A stretch of DNA of 64,000 nucleotides from Psychrosphaera ytuae. GTDB taxonomy: Bacteria; Pseudomonadota; Gammaproteobacteria; Enterobacterales; Alteromonadaceae. A program made the translations under genes and the position numbers. Within the stretch, counting starts at the first letter, position 1; each line of letters opens with the position of its first letter. Location: NCBI RefSeq assembly GCF_017638545.1, contig NZ_CP072110.1, positions 1,674,001-1,738,000 on the forward strand. The letters are read 5' to 3'. Shown here one piece after another: positions 9,394-18,934 of this stretch. The notes beneath the pieces are model-generated. The model ran no database searches and had not been told where the DNA came from. It worked only from the letters and a program-made list of their open reading frames with translations.

Positions 9394-9795
9394 TTACACG
9401 GGTTTTAACTCAACCATATTGCCATCAGGATCATCTACATACACGCTTTGGCCAAAGCCTGTTGCGCCATACCTAACATCAATTTCACCGGGAGTAATAT
9501 CGTATTCGGCAAAGTGTGCAAGGATCTCATTGACGGATGACACTTCTACTTGCAAACACAAGTGATCCAAGTTGTGATTGGTTGGGCCTGGCGGTCCCCC
9601 GCCGAGTTTGCCTAGCTCACTGTCAACTGTCACTATGTCAATCAGCGCATTACCCGCCCGCAATTGATTGAGGCCAACATCATCACCAAGAGTTCGTTCT
9701 AACTGACAGCCAAGTACCTCTGAATAAAACCACAGAAGTTTATCTAAATTCTGGGTTCTAAGAACAATATGGTCGATACCTCGAATTTTAAGCAT
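9394..9795 (-). CDS. VOC-family (glyoxalase-like) protein
   Basis: A 133-residue protein with a single vicinal-oxygen-chelate module pair: IDHIVLRTQNLDKLLWFYSEVLG at the start, LDHLCLQVE in the middle and the ending VDDPDGNMVELKP. The likely metal ligands are the His in DHI, the His in DHL and the final Glu in VELK. It may be a small lyase or dioxygenase or a resistance-type protein; the substrate cannot be read from the sequence. The ATG follows directly after the T-run of the aceA terminator, and the only ribosome-site-like sequence (GAGGG) lies inside that hairpin. Confidence 0.8.
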   Translation of the reverse strand: MLKIRGIDHIVLRTQNLDKLLWFYSEVLGCQLERTLGDDVGLNQLRAGNALIDIVTVDSELGKLGGGPPGPTNHNLDHLCLQVEVSSVNEILAHFAEYDITPGEIDVRYGATGFGQSVYVDDPDGNMVELKPV

Positions 9796-9840
9796 AAAAA
9801 AGCGCCCTCACTACTCAGTTATGAATAGCTTAGGCGCTTC
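9796..9840 (-). terminator. aceA terminator abutting the VOC start codon
   Basis: On the minus strand the arms GAAGCGCC and GGCGCTTTTTT flank a 26-base loop and end in six T residues directly before the VOC gene ATG. It fits a terminator for aceA that partly occludes the VOC ribosome site. Confidence 0.7.
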
Positions 9841-9878
9841 CCAAAGAGAATGCGAATTTCGCTAGTTAAGACAAAGGA

Positions 9879-11474
9879 TTAGCCAAACTGGTTCATCGTG
9901 TTGTCTTTACCGCCTGCTTTTAATGCAGCTTCACCAGCAAAATATTCTTTGTGATCATCACCGATGTCAGAACCGGCCATGTTTTGGTGTTTAACACACG
10001 CAATACCTTGACGGATTTCTTTACGCTGAACACCAGCAACATAACCCAACATACCTGCATCACCAAAGTACTCTTTTGCTAGGTTGTCAGTAGACAAGGC
10101 CGCAGTGTGGTAAGTAGGCAATGTGATTAAGTGGTGGAAGATACCTGCGTGTTGTGCTGCATCAGATTGGAACGTACGGATACGGTTATCTGCTTCAACG
10201 GCTAGTTCAGTGTTGTCGTAATCTTCGCTCATCAAGTTGTCACGGTTGTAATCAGACAGGTCTTTGCCCTCTTCTTTCCACGAGTCGAATACTTGTTGAC
10301 GGAAGTTTAAGGTCCAGTTGAACGATGGGCTATTGTTGTAAACCAACTTCGCATTTGGAATCACTTCACGGATACGGTCTACCATGCCACCGATTTGACC
10401 AACGTGAGGCTTTTCAGTCTCAATCCAAAGTAGGTCAGCACCATTTTGTAGTGATGTAATACAATCAAGTACACAACGGTCTTCACCTGTACCTGGGCGG
10501 AATTGGAATAGGTTAGAAGGTAAACGCTTAGGACGTAACAATTTGCCTTCGCGGTTGATGATAACGTCGCCGTTTTTAAGGTCGTTTGCCGCTACTTCTT
10601 CACAATCTAAGAAGCTGTTGTATTGGTCACCTAAGTCACCTGGTTCACGAGTGTAAGCGATTTGCTTAGTTAGGCCAGCACCTAAAGAGTCTGTACGAGC
10701 AACGATAACACCATCATCGATACCTAGCTCTAAGAATGCATAACGGACCGCGCGGATTTTAGCTAAGAAGTCTTCATGAGGAACGGTTACTTTACCGTCT
10801 TGGTGACCACATTGCTTTTCGTCAGATACTTGGTTTTCGATTTGAATCGCACAAGCACCGGCTTCAATCATTTGCTTGGCCATCAAATACGTCGCTTCTG
10901 CGTTACCAAAACCAGCATCGATATCGGCAATAATTGGCACAACGTGCGTTTGATGGTTGTCGATGTCGTTTTGGATTTTTTGTGCTTGAACTTCGTCACC
11001 CGCTTCACGAGCTGCATCTAATTCGCGGAACAAACCGCCTAGTTCACGTGCGTCGGCTTGACGTAAGAAGGTGTATAACTCACCAATTAATGAAGCAACA
11101 GACGTTTTTTCGTGCATTGATTGGTCAGGTAGTGGACCAAACTCAGAGCGCAATGCAGCAACCATCCAACCTGAAAGGTAAAGGTATTTTTTGTCTGTGC
11201 TGTTAAAGTGCTTTTTAATCGAAATCAACTTTTGTTGACCGATAAAACCGTGCCAACAACCTAACGACTGAGTGTATTGCGTAGGATCTTTGTCATAATC
11301 ATCCATGTCTTTACGCATGATTGCAGCCGTGTATTTAGCAATGTCTAGGCCTGTCTTGAATTTGTTCTGAGCACGCATACGAGCGGCATACTCTGGCTCA
11401 ATTGCAGCCCAGCTGTCACCGTGGCGGTTTTTAATTGCTTTTAATAGTTCTACTTCATTTGTAAAAGCTGACAT
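9879..11474 (-). CDS. aceA: Isocitrate lyase
   Basis: A 531-residue isocitrate lyase of the long form common in Pseudomonas and Alteromonadales, compared with about 434 in E. coli. The active-site loop is KQCGH at residues 220-224 (usual KKCGH) with the catalytic Cys at 222, preceded by DIDAGFGN and QIENQ. It splits isocitrate into glyoxylate and succinate, the first step of the glyoxylate shunt, in the cytosol. It is divergent from a LysR regulator gene (151-bp gap) and close to malate synthase G, so the whole shunt is encoded within 5 kb. Acetate or fatty-acid induction through the LysR protein is plausible but not shown. Confidence 0.97.
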   Translation of the reverse strand: MSAFTNEVELLKAIKNRHGDSWAAIEPEYAARMRAQNKFKTGLDIAKYTAAIMRKDMDDYDKDPTQYTQSLGCWHGFIGQQKLISIKKHFNSTDKKYLYLSGWMVAALRSEFGPLPDQSMHEKTSVASLIGELYTFLRQADARELGGLFRELDAAREAGDEVQAQKIQNDIDNHQTHVVPIIADIDAGFGNAEATYLMAKQMIEAGACAIQIENQVSDEKQCGHQDGKVTVPHEDFLAKIRAVRYAFLELGIDDGVIVARTDSLGAGLTKQIAYTREPGDLGDQYNSFLDCEEVAANDLKNGDVIINREGKLLRPKRLPSNLFQFRPGTGEDRCVLDCITSLQNGADLLWIETEKPHVGQIGGMVDRIREVIPNAKLVYNNSPSFNWTLNFRQQVFDSWKEEGKDLSDYNRDNLMSEDYDNTELAVEADNRIRTFQSDAAQHAGIFHHLITLPTYHTAALSTDNLAKEYFGDAGMLGYVAGVQRKEIRQGIACVKHQNMAGSDIGDDHKEYFAGEAALKAGGKDNTMNQFG

Positions 11475-11625
11475 AAGTGTGTCCTCTGTTATGTTCCGCT
11501 GAAGCTTTGTGAGCCTTTCGCGTTATTTGTAATATTTTTGATAAATTCAAACTTGGTGCTGACAACAGTACGACAAAGGTTTAGGATTCATATAATAAAT
11601 ATTTTCGATACATGGAATTCACGAA

Positions 11626-12558
11626 ATGAATATTAATAAAGTTGACCTCAATTTATTGGTATATCTAGATGTACTATTACGAGAAAAAAACGTAACCCGG
11701 TCGGCAGATCGACTTTCAATTACCCAGCCGGCCATGAGTAACGGGCTTAAAAGACTCAGAGAATTGTTTAACGACCCAATATTGGTAAGAACTTCAGAGG
11801 GAATGACACCAACAGCAAAAGCGTTGGAGCTTCAACCTGTAATTCGTAATATTCTTTCAAAATTAGAGTCAACCTTACAGCCAGAAACGAAATTCGAACC
11901 ACTAGAGTCCAACCGAACCTTCCGTGTTATGGCTAGTGACTACGCCGAAACAACTCTTCTAGCCCGAGTAATCGGTGCCCTGAGATCGAAAGCCCCTGGT
12001 GTTACTCTTGATATCGTTACGCCCTCTGATGTGAGCTTTCACGATGTAGAGCTAGGTAAAGTCGATATGGCAATAAACCGATTTGACGACTTGCCACTGT
12101 CATTCCACCAAAAAGTCATTTGGTACGATACCTTTTCCTGTATGGTCGATGCAGACCACCCTTGCCTACCAGATTTAGACTTAGACACATACTTAAGTCA
12201 CAAACACGTTTGGGTAAGTAAAACTGGCTTTGGTACCGGTGTAGGTATTGATCCTACAGAGGTTCAGAAGTTAGGTTGGGTCGATGCAGAATTAGCTAAA
12301 TTCAATAAAAAGCGCGATATCAGCGTATTTACTCGGCATTACCATATGGCGATGTGGATGGCGAAAGAACAAGGCCTAATTGCAACACTTCCGTCGAAAG
12401 CGGCAAACTTATATGCCAACAACCCAGATGTGGTAATCATGGATCCACCGTTTGATATTCCCCCTATTGCATTAAAAATGGCCTGGTCGCCGCTTCTTCA
12501 CCACGACGAGGGACATGTGTGGTTACGTCGTTTAATCGTTGATATTGGGGCAGAATAA
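11626..12558 (+). CDS. LysR-family transcriptional regulator
   Basis: A 310-residue regulator with an N-terminal winged helix-turn-helix (residues about 6-65, NLLVYLDVLLREKNVTRSAD then SITQPAMSNGLKRLRE) and a C-terminal periplasmic-binding-like effector domain. The start of the sensor domain, FRVMASDYAE, is typical of the NodD/LeuO-like subgroup. It is divergent from aceA and lies 108 bp upstream of glcB on the same strand, so it most likely controls one or both glyoxylate-shunt genes. No clear T-N11-A operator was confirmed in the aceA gap, so the target is inferred from position only. Confidence 0.9.
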   Translation: MNINKVDLNLLVYLDVLLREKNVTRSADRLSITQPAMSNGLKRLRELFNDPILVRTSEGMTPTAKALELQPVIRNILSKLESTLQPETKFEPLESNRTFRVMASDYAETTLLARVIGALRSKAPGVTLDIVTPSDVSFHDVELGKVDMAINRFDDLPLSFHQKVIWYDTFSCMVDADHPCLPDLDLDTYLSHKHVWVSKTGFGTGVGIDPTEVQKLGWVDAELAKFNKKRDISVFTRHYHMAMWMAKEQGLIATLPSKAANLYANNPDVVIMDPPFDIPPIALKMAWSPLLHHDEGHVWLRRLIVDIGAE

Positions 12559-12666
12559 CCCACTATTTATTTAATTTATGATGAAGATATAAAGACTAAG
12601 CTAGTCGTATAATCGATGCTCGGCATAGAATGACTGAGCACTTTTTTATCCTTAAACGAGTACAGC

Positions 12667-14919
12667 ATGTCAAATAACAAGCCAGAAAATAACAACAAAG
12701 CCTTAGAAAACAACACTGTTGAGCAAGGCCGGTTGAAAATAGACGACCGCTTTTATCAATTTGTAAACGAATCTGTTTTACCACCAGCTAAGTTACAGAA
12801 AGCTGAGTTCTGGCAAAACGTGGAGCAACTATTCGCTCGTTTCGTGCCAATTAATAAAGCGCTATTACAACAACGTGAAGCGCTGCAAGCTAAAATTGAT
12901 GAATATCACACAAACAACACTAGCCTAGACTTTGATCACTACAAACAGTTTTTACAAGAGATTGGTTATTTACAACCTCAGCCTGACTCGTTTGAAATTG
13001 GCAGCACTAAAGTTGATCCTGAAATCGCGACAATGGCGGGCCCACAGCTTGTCGTGCCAGTAATGAATGCACGATATGCATTGAACGCCGCCAATGCTCG
13101 TTGGGGAAGTTTGTACGATGCACTATATGGTACTGATGTAATTAGCGAAGAAGGCGGTGCAGAGAAAGGCACTAGCTACAACGTCGTTCGCGGTAATCGC
13201 GTGATCGAGTATGCACGTGAAGTACTAAATCAACATACGCCAATTACTGGTGACTGGAAAACCGTATCTAAATTAGCGGTTGAAGGTCAAAATTTGATTA
13301 TTGAGACAACCCTTGACGGAGCAACTCAGCAAGACGCATTAAAAGAGCCAAGCCAGTTTGTAGGTTTTCAGGGTGATGTCGCGGCACCAACCGGCATTGT
13401 CCTTCGCCATAACAACCTACACCTTATCATTCAAATTGACCCAACAAGCCCTATTGGCAAAACTGACAAAGCAGGTATTAAAGATATTGTTTTAGAATCG
13501 GCACTAACCACTATCATGGACTGTGAAGATTCGGTTGCGGCCGTGGATGCTGAAGACAAAATTGTCGTTTACAAAAATTGGTTAGGCTTAATGCAAGGTG
13601 ACCTTGAAGAACGCATCGATAAAAACGGTAAAACCTTTGTCCGTGCCATGAACGATGATGTTACATACACAGACGTGAGTGGAGAGACGGTAACCTTACC
13701 AGGCAGAGCCTTGATGTTTGTTCGAAACGTTGGGCACTTAATGACGAATCCAGTCATGACTTTTGATGGTGAAGAAGTTCCTGAAGGTATTCTAGACGGT
13801 ATTATCACCTCTGCCATCGGTAAAATTGACGTGGACCGTGTCAAACAAGGCAATGTTGATGGCAACAAACAAAACTCAAAGACAGGTTCTATTTATATCG
13901 TTAAGCCAAAAATGCATGGTCCAACAGAAGTGGCCTTTAGTAACGACCTGTTCGACAGCATTGAAGACATGCTTGGATTAGACCGTCATACCCTCAAGAT
14001 GGGTATTATGGACGAAGAGCGACGTACTTCAGTAAACCTTCGCGCTTGTATCAAAGAAGCCAAAGATCGCGTTGTATTTATCAATACTGGTTTCTTGGAC
14101 CGAACGGGTGATGAGCTTCACACCTCAATGTTAGCGGGTCCATTTAAACCGAAAGGCGAACTAAAAACCATGGCTTGGATCCAAGCATACGAGCAATCAA
14201 ACGTTGCAAGTGGCTTAAGTACAGGCTTTAAAGGCAAGGCACAAATTGGTAAAGGCATGTGGCCAATTCCAGATCAAATGGCCGCAATGATGGATGCTAA
14301 AGTAGTTCACCCTAAAGCGGGTGCGAACACTGCTTGGGTACCGTCACCGACTGCAGCAACTCTGCACGCATTGCATTATCATCAAGTGTCAGTTGCAAGT
14401 ATTCAAGACCAACTAGTCGGTAGTACCACAACTGCAGAAACCTTTGATGACTTACTCAACGATATTCTTCAGATTCCGTTACTGAGCAAAGACGAGCCAT
14501 TATCTCCTGGCGTCATAAATCACGAGTTAGACAACAATGCCCAAGGCATATTGGGTTATGTAGTTCGTTGGGTTGATGCAGGTATCGGTTGTTCTAAAGT
14601 ACCTGATATCAACAACGTAGGTTTAATGGAAGACCGTGCAACCTGTCGTATCTCTAGTCAGCATATGGCGAATTGGTTACAACACGGTTTATGCAGCGAA
14701 GAACGAGTTGAATTAGTGATGAAAAAGATGGCCGCGGTCGTCGATAAGCAAAACGAAAACACACCAGGGTATGAGCCTATGTGTGACGATTTTGATAGCT
14801 CTATTGCATTCAAAGCCGCATTGAACTTGGTTCTTAAAGGACGTGTACAACCAAGCGGTTACACTGAGCCATTACTACACCAAGCCAGATTGGCTAAAAA
14901 GGCCAACCAAACTAATTAA
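12667..14919 (+). CDS. glcB: Malate synthase G
   Basis: A 750-residue protein of the G isoform, slightly longer than the E. coli enzyme (723) because of an Asn-rich N-terminal extension of about 20 residues. It carries the family blocks GPQLVVPVMNARYALNAANA, ALTTIMDCEDSVAAVD, ALMFVRNVGHLMTNP (catalytic Arg) and GIMDEERRTSVNLRACI. It condenses glyoxylate with acetyl-CoA to give malate, completing the shunt begun by isocitrate lyase. It is transcribed toward a strong terminator just after the stop. The separation from aceA by a divergent regulator means two promoters rather than one aceBA operon. Confidence 0.97.
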   Translation: MSNNKPENNNKALENNTVEQGRLKIDDRFYQFVNESVLPPAKLQKAEFWQNVEQLFARFVPINKALLQQREALQAKIDEYHTNNTSLDFDHYKQFLQEIGYLQPQPDSFEIGSTKVDPEIATMAGPQLVVPVMNARYALNAANARWGSLYDALYGTDVISEEGGAEKGTSYNVVRGNRVIEYAREVLNQHTPITGDWKTVSKLAVEGQNLIIETTLDGATQQDALKEPSQFVGFQGDVAAPTGIVLRHNNLHLIIQIDPTSPIGKTDKAGIKDIVLESALTTIMDCEDSVAAVDAEDKIVVYKNWLGLMQGDLEERIDKNGKTFVRAMNDDVTYTDVSGETVTLPGRALMFVRNVGHLMTNPVMTFDGEEVPEGILDGIITSAIGKIDVDRVKQGNVDGNKQNSKTGSIYIVKPKMHGPTEVAFSNDLFDSIEDMLGLDRHTLKMGIMDEERRTSVNLRACIKEAKDRVVFINTGFLDRTGDELHTSMLAGPFKPKGELKTMAWIQAYEQSNVASGLSTGFKGKAQIGKGMWPIPDQMAAMMDAKVVHPKAGANTAWVPSPTAATLHALHYHQVSVASIQDQLVGSTTTAETFDDLLNDILQIPLLSKDEPLSPGVINHELDNNAQGILGYVVRWVDAGIGCSKVPDINNVGLMEDRATCRISSQHMANWLQHGLCSEERVELVMKKMAAVVDKQNENTPGYEPMCDDFDSSIAFKAALNLVLKGRVQPSGYTEPLLHQARLAKKANQTN

Positions 14920-14934
14920 GTTTGACTATAGTTA

Positions 14935-14970
14935 TAAAAAAGGGGCTCCCAAATTGGCAACCCCTTTTTT
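14935..14970 (+). terminator. Rho-independent terminator after glcB
   Basis: AAAAAAGGGG and CCCCTTTTTT arms enclose a 16-base loop, starting about 15 bases after the glcB stop codon. The A-run on the left could also let it serve transcripts arriving from pepB on the other strand. Confidence 0.85.
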
Positions 14971-15109
14971 ATTAACGTTTAAACTTTCAAAGTCAATTGA
15001 GACCAATCGAATACGACTCACTGTCTTCGACTAACCAAAGCGGCGCAGAAACCCAACCATCTCGCGCCGTTTTTCTTGTCTGGCTATTGAGTTTGATTAT
15101 TAAGTCTCA

Positions 15110-16396
15110 TTACTCAGCTAACAGTTTTGCGATGGTTCGAATACCCATTGCTGTCGCCCCTGCTGAGTATTTAGCATTGGCTGTGTTATTAAATGCCCCA
15201 GCCAAATCAATGTGTAACCAACCATTACCGTCTTCATTAACAAAGCGCGATAAGAATCCAGCAGCGTTTGATGCGCCACCCATACCACCGCCTTTTTGAG
15301 GTCGAGAGTTTGCTGTATCGGCATACGCTGAAGGACAGTTATTGCGATGGAACTTCTCAAGTGGCAATGGCCATGCGCCTTCAAATTCACTTTCAGCTGC
15401 AGCTAGGCCTCGACTTACCATGTTTTTATCTAAACCAAACATCGCGTTGTAATCACTGCCAACTGCCATCATAGCTGCACCTGTTAGAGTTGCCGCATCT
15501 ATGATTTGTTTTGCTCCTAGTTCTTCTGCATGCAACAAACCATCAGCCAAGACCAAACGGCCTTCCGCGTCTGTATTTACGATTTCTACTGATAAACCAT
15601 TTTTGTATGTGATCACATCGCCTAGTTTATACGCCGAGCCTGAAATCATGTTTTCAGCACAACAAAGGATTAAGCGAACGCGTTTATTCAAGCCACGCAT
15701 AATCGCCAAACCTAGCGCACCAGTTACAGTCGCAGCACCACCCATGTCGCACTTCATTGTAAGCATGCCTTCAGACGGCTTAATTGAATAACCGCCGCTG
15801 TCAAACGTAATGCCTTTACCAACCAGTGCATATTCAATAGGTGCGTCTGCATCACCTGTAGGGTTGTAATCTAAGCTGAGTAGTACAGGTGGGTGAATAC
15901 TTGCACGGCCCACAGAGTGAATGCCAATCCAGCCTTCGTCCAATAAATCATCACCCATCACGATATTATGAGTGATGTATTTGCCAGCAATCTCTTCTAA
16001 AAATGACACAGCATGTTTCGCTAGTGCTAATGGATATAAATCTGCAGGCGGAAGGTTTGTCATTGCGCGAGTCCAATCATTGGCTTTTTGGCGCGCATTC
16101 AACTCTTTAGAGTCACAATCTAACCACACAACAGACTGACCACCTTTGGCTGTCATCATCCCTAAGTAAAGTGCCCATTGCTGTTCGATATCCCACAGTC
16201 CACTAATTGCAATGTTATTAATGCCTAAGCTCTGTAACTTACGGCCACAAGCTTGGATGACAGGTAGTGAATTGCGCACATCACTGTCTTTCAAATGGAT
16301 TAAAAAGCCCTGTGCTGTTGAGCTCAACTGGCTGTCTTCACTCCAACCAACTGGTGCTGGTTGTTGACTCAATTGAATCGTAAGAATGTCTGTCAT
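15110..16396 (-). CDS. pepB: M17 aminopeptidase, PepB type
   Basis: A 428-residue protein, the length of E. coli PepB (427) rather than PepA (503). The M17 metal and catalytic blocks are intact: VGKGITFDSGGYSIKPS (Lys and Asp ligands), MKCDMGGAA, and NTDAEGRLVLADGL (Asp, Glu and catalytic Arg). It removes N-terminal residues from peptides in the cytosol using two divalent metals. The gene stands alone on the minus strand, facing glcB. The short N-terminal domain without the PepA DNA-binding features supports the PepB assignment. Confidence 0.92.
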   Translation of the reverse strand: MTDILTIQLSQQPAPVGWSEDSQLSSTAQGFLIHLKDSDVRNSLPVIQACGRKLQSLGINNIAISGLWDIEQQWALYLGMMTAKGGQSVVWLDCDSKELNARQKANDWTRAMTNLPPADLYPLALAKHAVSFLEEIAGKYITHNIVMGDDLLDEGWIGIHSVGRASIHPPVLLSLDYNPTGDADAPIEYALVGKGITFDSGGYSIKPSEGMLTMKCDMGGAATVTGALGLAIMRGLNKRVRLILCCAENMISGSAYKLGDVITYKNGLSVEIVNTDAEGRLVLADGLLHAEELGAKQIIDAATLTGAAMMAVGSDYNAMFGLDKNMVSRGLAAAESEFEGAWPLPLEKFHRNNCPSAYADTANSRPQKGGGMGGASNAAGFLSRFVNEDGNGWLHIDLAGAFNNTANAKYSAGATAMGIRTIAKLLAE

Positions 16397-16532
16397 ATTG
16401 CCTGTCTCTTTATTTTTTGTTTTGTTTGCATTTTATAATAGAGAAAATATCTCTATTCGTCAGTTCATTCTGGCTAAAAACTAGGTTAGCATCAGTTAAT
16501 TACGGTTTATTTGGACGATTTGGAGAAAGCCA

Positions 16533-17501
16533 ATGCCTTCAGCGAGTTTTTTTGCAGTATTTGATGATATTGCCCTTTTATTGGACGACGTTGCAGCAAT
16601 GTCGAAAGTCGCAGCAAAAAAAACCGCAGGGGTCTTAGGTGATGACCTAGCGGTAAATGCTGAACAAGTCAGTGGAGTCAAAGCTGATAGAGAGTTGCCC
16701 GTTGTGTGGGCGGTTGCTAAAGGCAGTTTCAAAAACAAATTCATCTTAGTGCCAGCCGCACTATTGATCAGCGCTTTCATTCCTTGGCTAATAGTACCAC
16801 TACTTATTTTAGGTGGATTGTTTTTGTGCTTTGAAGGCGCCGAAAAAATCATCGAATCCTTTACTCAAGGAGATACAAAAAAAGAGCAGCACCACCAAGA
16901 ATTACTAACAGCCGTTAACTCCTCTCCAGAAGCTTTAATGGAGTTCGAAAGTGAAAAAATCAAAGGCGCAATTAGAACTGACTTTGTTCTTTCAGCAGAA
17001 ATCATCATCATTGCGCTGGGAACCTTTGGTACTGCTGCTCTCGTCAATCAAATAGTAGCTTTGAGTTTTATCGCCATCGCCATGACCGTTGGTGTATACG
17101 GCCTTGTTGCAGTCATAGTGAAGCTCGACGACGTTGGCTTGCACTGGAAAACTCAAAAGAAAGAAGGGCTTACCGGAAATATCCTGAGGACGTTGGGCTC
17201 GGGACTATTGGCTTTTGCCCCACGCCTAATGAATAGCTTGAGTGTCATTGGATTAGTTGCGATGTTTCTCGTAGGCGGTGGCATGCTCAGCCACAATATC
17301 GAATTCGTCCATCATTGGTCTGCAATAATTCAAAGTTTTGTGGAAACCCAATGGGCCTTCCCAAGTTGGCTGGTAACGCTTGTTAGCGTTTTATTAGACG
17401 GTTTGTACGGAGTTGTTGCAGGACTCATTGTCGCTGCCGTATTACACATGATTCTTCCGTTGTTCAAAGGTAAGGACAGTTCGGATCAAGAAAACGCATA
17501 A
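16533..17501 (+). CDS. yedI: DUF808 family inner-membrane protein (YedI-like)
   Basis: A 322-residue membrane protein starting MPSASFFAVFDDIALLLDDV, the diagnostic opening of DUF808/YedI proteins, followed by KKTAGVLGDDLAVNAEQV. About six to eight hydrophobic segments are visible from residue 70 onward, with a charged cytosolic stretch near residues 110-145. The function of the family is unknown. GGAG sits seven bases before the ATG. The next gene, sfsA, begins four bases after its stop, so the pair is likely one transcript. Confidence 0.88.
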   Translation: MPSASFFAVFDDIALLLDDVAAMSKVAAKKTAGVLGDDLAVNAEQVSGVKADRELPVVWAVAKGSFKNKFILVPAALLISAFIPWLIVPLLILGGLFLCFEGAEKIIESFTQGDTKKEQHHQELLTAVNSSPEALMEFESEKIKGAIRTDFVLSAEIIIIALGTFGTAALVNQIVALSFIAIAMTVGVYGLVAVIVKLDDVGLHWKTQKKEGLTGNILRTLGSGLLAFAPRLMNSLSVIGLVAMFLVGGGMLSHNIEFVHHWSAIIQSFVETQWAFPSWLVTLVSVLLDGLYGVVAGLIVAAVLHMILPLFKGKDSSDQENA

Positions 17502-17505
17502 CCAC

Positions 17506-18243
17506 ATGGAAACCAAAGATTTACAACAAGCAACATTACTCAAACGCTACAAGCGCTTTTTAGTGGACGTCGAGCAAGAAGGCAAAACGTTCACTATATA
17601 TTGCAACAATACAGGTGCGATGACCGGGTGCGCAGAGCCTGGCTTTACCGCTTTGTATAGCACTAGTGGTAACCCAAAGCGAAAATATCAACACACCCTT
17701 GAAAAAACCATCACTGCCAACGGACACTTTGTAGGCGTAAACACCATAAAAGCCAATGACATAGTAAAGCAAGCGATAGAGCAGGATTTAGTACCAGAGC
17801 TAAAAGGTTATGAAACCTTGCGAACCGAAGTAAAATACGGAGAAGAAAACAGTCGCATAGACCTGCTTTTGTCTGATTCAAACAAAGTAGACTGTTACAT
17901 CGAAATAAAATCAACGACCTTATTGTTAGACGATGACTCAGGGCTAGGTGCGTTTCCCGACGCCAAAAGCACTCGTGGACAAAAGCACCTGCGCGAGCTT
18001 ATGACAATGAAACAGCAGGGAAACCGCTCGGTGTTAGTGTTTTTAGTGCAACACACAGGGATAAAGGCAGTGACCGCTGCACAGCATATAGATCCTAAAT
18101 ATACCGACCTAATCAAAGAAGTTTTAAACCAAGGGGTAGAAATCCTCGTACTCCATACCCATATTACGGCGGAGCAAACGACAGTGTCCCATTCTAGCTC
18201 GTTTGTCAGTCCAGAAAAGGTTGATTTTTCACAGTATTCGTAG
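17506..18243 (+). CDS. sfsA: SfsA nuclease/sugar fermentation stimulation protein
   Basis: A 245-residue SfsA protein with the family blocks LLKRYKRFLVDVE at the start, CNNTGAMTGCAEPG near residue 30-45, and VDCYIEIKSTTL (Asp-Glu-Lys nuclease-type triad) near residue 130, followed by a DAKSTRGQKHLREL segment. SfsA was named for stimulating maltose metabolism in E. coli and has a nuclease-like fold; its cellular role is unsettled. It lies directly after the DUF808 gene and upstream of dksA, as sfsA does in E. coli. The length is normal. Confidence 0.95.
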   Translation: METKDLQQATLLKRYKRFLVDVEQEGKTFTIYCNNTGAMTGCAEPGFTALYSTSGNPKRKYQHTLEKTITANGHFVGVNTIKANDIVKQAIEQDLVPELKGYETLRTEVKYGEENSRIDLLLSDSNKVDCYIEIKSTTLLLDDDSGLGAFPDAKSTRGQKHLRELMTMKQQGNRSVLVFLVQHTGIKAVTAAQHIDPKYTDLIKEVLNQGVEILVLHTHITAEQTTVSHSSSFVSPEKVDFSQYS

Positions 18244-18463
18244 TCCATTATACATAATGGAACCCAACCAAGGGTGACACACTCTTATATTGTGGTTTAA
18301 TCAGAATAGAATTTGATAAAAACAATAAGTATCGCTTTTTGTTGCCACAAGACGATATTTTTGCTATATGTAGCCGCCCTTTTTTTTGCTTTAGGCACTG
18401 GTTGCTTATACAAATAAAGATAAATGTGCGCTAACCGGTTGAATTTTAGGAGAAAAGCAACGC

Positions 18464-18904
18464 ATGGCAGATAAAAAATCATTGGGATTATTAGCCTTAG
18501 CGGGCGTTGAGCCATATCAAGAAAGCCCAAACGAAGAGTATATGAGTGATGAGCAACTGACTCATTTCCGTAAAATCCTTGAAGCTTGGCGTAACCAGTT
18601 AAGAGAAGAAGTTGATCGCACTAAGTCGCACATGCAAGACGAAGCAGCCAACTTCCCAGATCCAGTTGACCGTGCGTCACAAGAAGAAGAGTTTGCGCTT
18701 GAATTACGCACTCGTGACCGCGAACGTAAACTGATCAAAAAGATCGAAAAAACACTTGGTTTAATCGAATCTGATGATTTTGGTTTTTGTAAGACATGTG
18801 GCATCGAGATTGGCATTCGCCGTCTAGAAGCTCGTCCTACTGCTGATCAATGTATCGACTGTAAAACATTGTCAGAAATCAAAGAAAAACAAATGGGTGG
18901 TTAA
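18464..18904 (+). CDS. dksA: RNA polymerase-binding factor DksA
   Basis: A 146-residue DksA with the long N-terminal coiled coil, the DPVDRASQEEE tip (residues about 67-77) whose Asp residues enter the RNA polymerase secondary channel, and a full four-Cys zinc finger (CKTCG then CIDC). It works with ppGpp to repress rRNA promoters and activate amino-acid genes. AGGAG precedes the ATG by about eight bases. A terminator hairpin starts within its last codons, and gluQRS follows 30 bp later, the same dksA-gluQRS pairing as in enterobacteria, where read-through limits gluQRS expression. Confidence 0.98.
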   Translation: MADKKSLGLLALAGVEPYQESPNEEYMSDEQLTHFRKILEAWRNQLREEVDRTKSHMQDEAANFPDPVDRASQEEEFALELRTRDRERKLIKKIEKTLGLIESDDFGFCKTCGIEIGIRRLEARPTADQCIDCKTLSEIKEKQMGG

Positions 18905-18928
18905 GGCTTAGCCTTAACCCTCTTTTTT
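18899..18928 (+). terminator. Terminator overlapping the dksA stop codon
   Basis: Perfect 9-bp arms GGTTAAGGC and GCCTTAACC with a three-base loop are followed by CTCTTTTTT. The left arm contains the dksA TAA stop, so the hairpin lies between dksA and gluQRS and probably attenuates the downstream gene. Confidence 0.85.
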
Positions 18929-18934
18929 CCTCCT

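Noticed and set aside
10776..11206. Plus-strand frames inside aceA
   Set aside because: They are antisense to a full-length, well-conserved isocitrate lyase gene.
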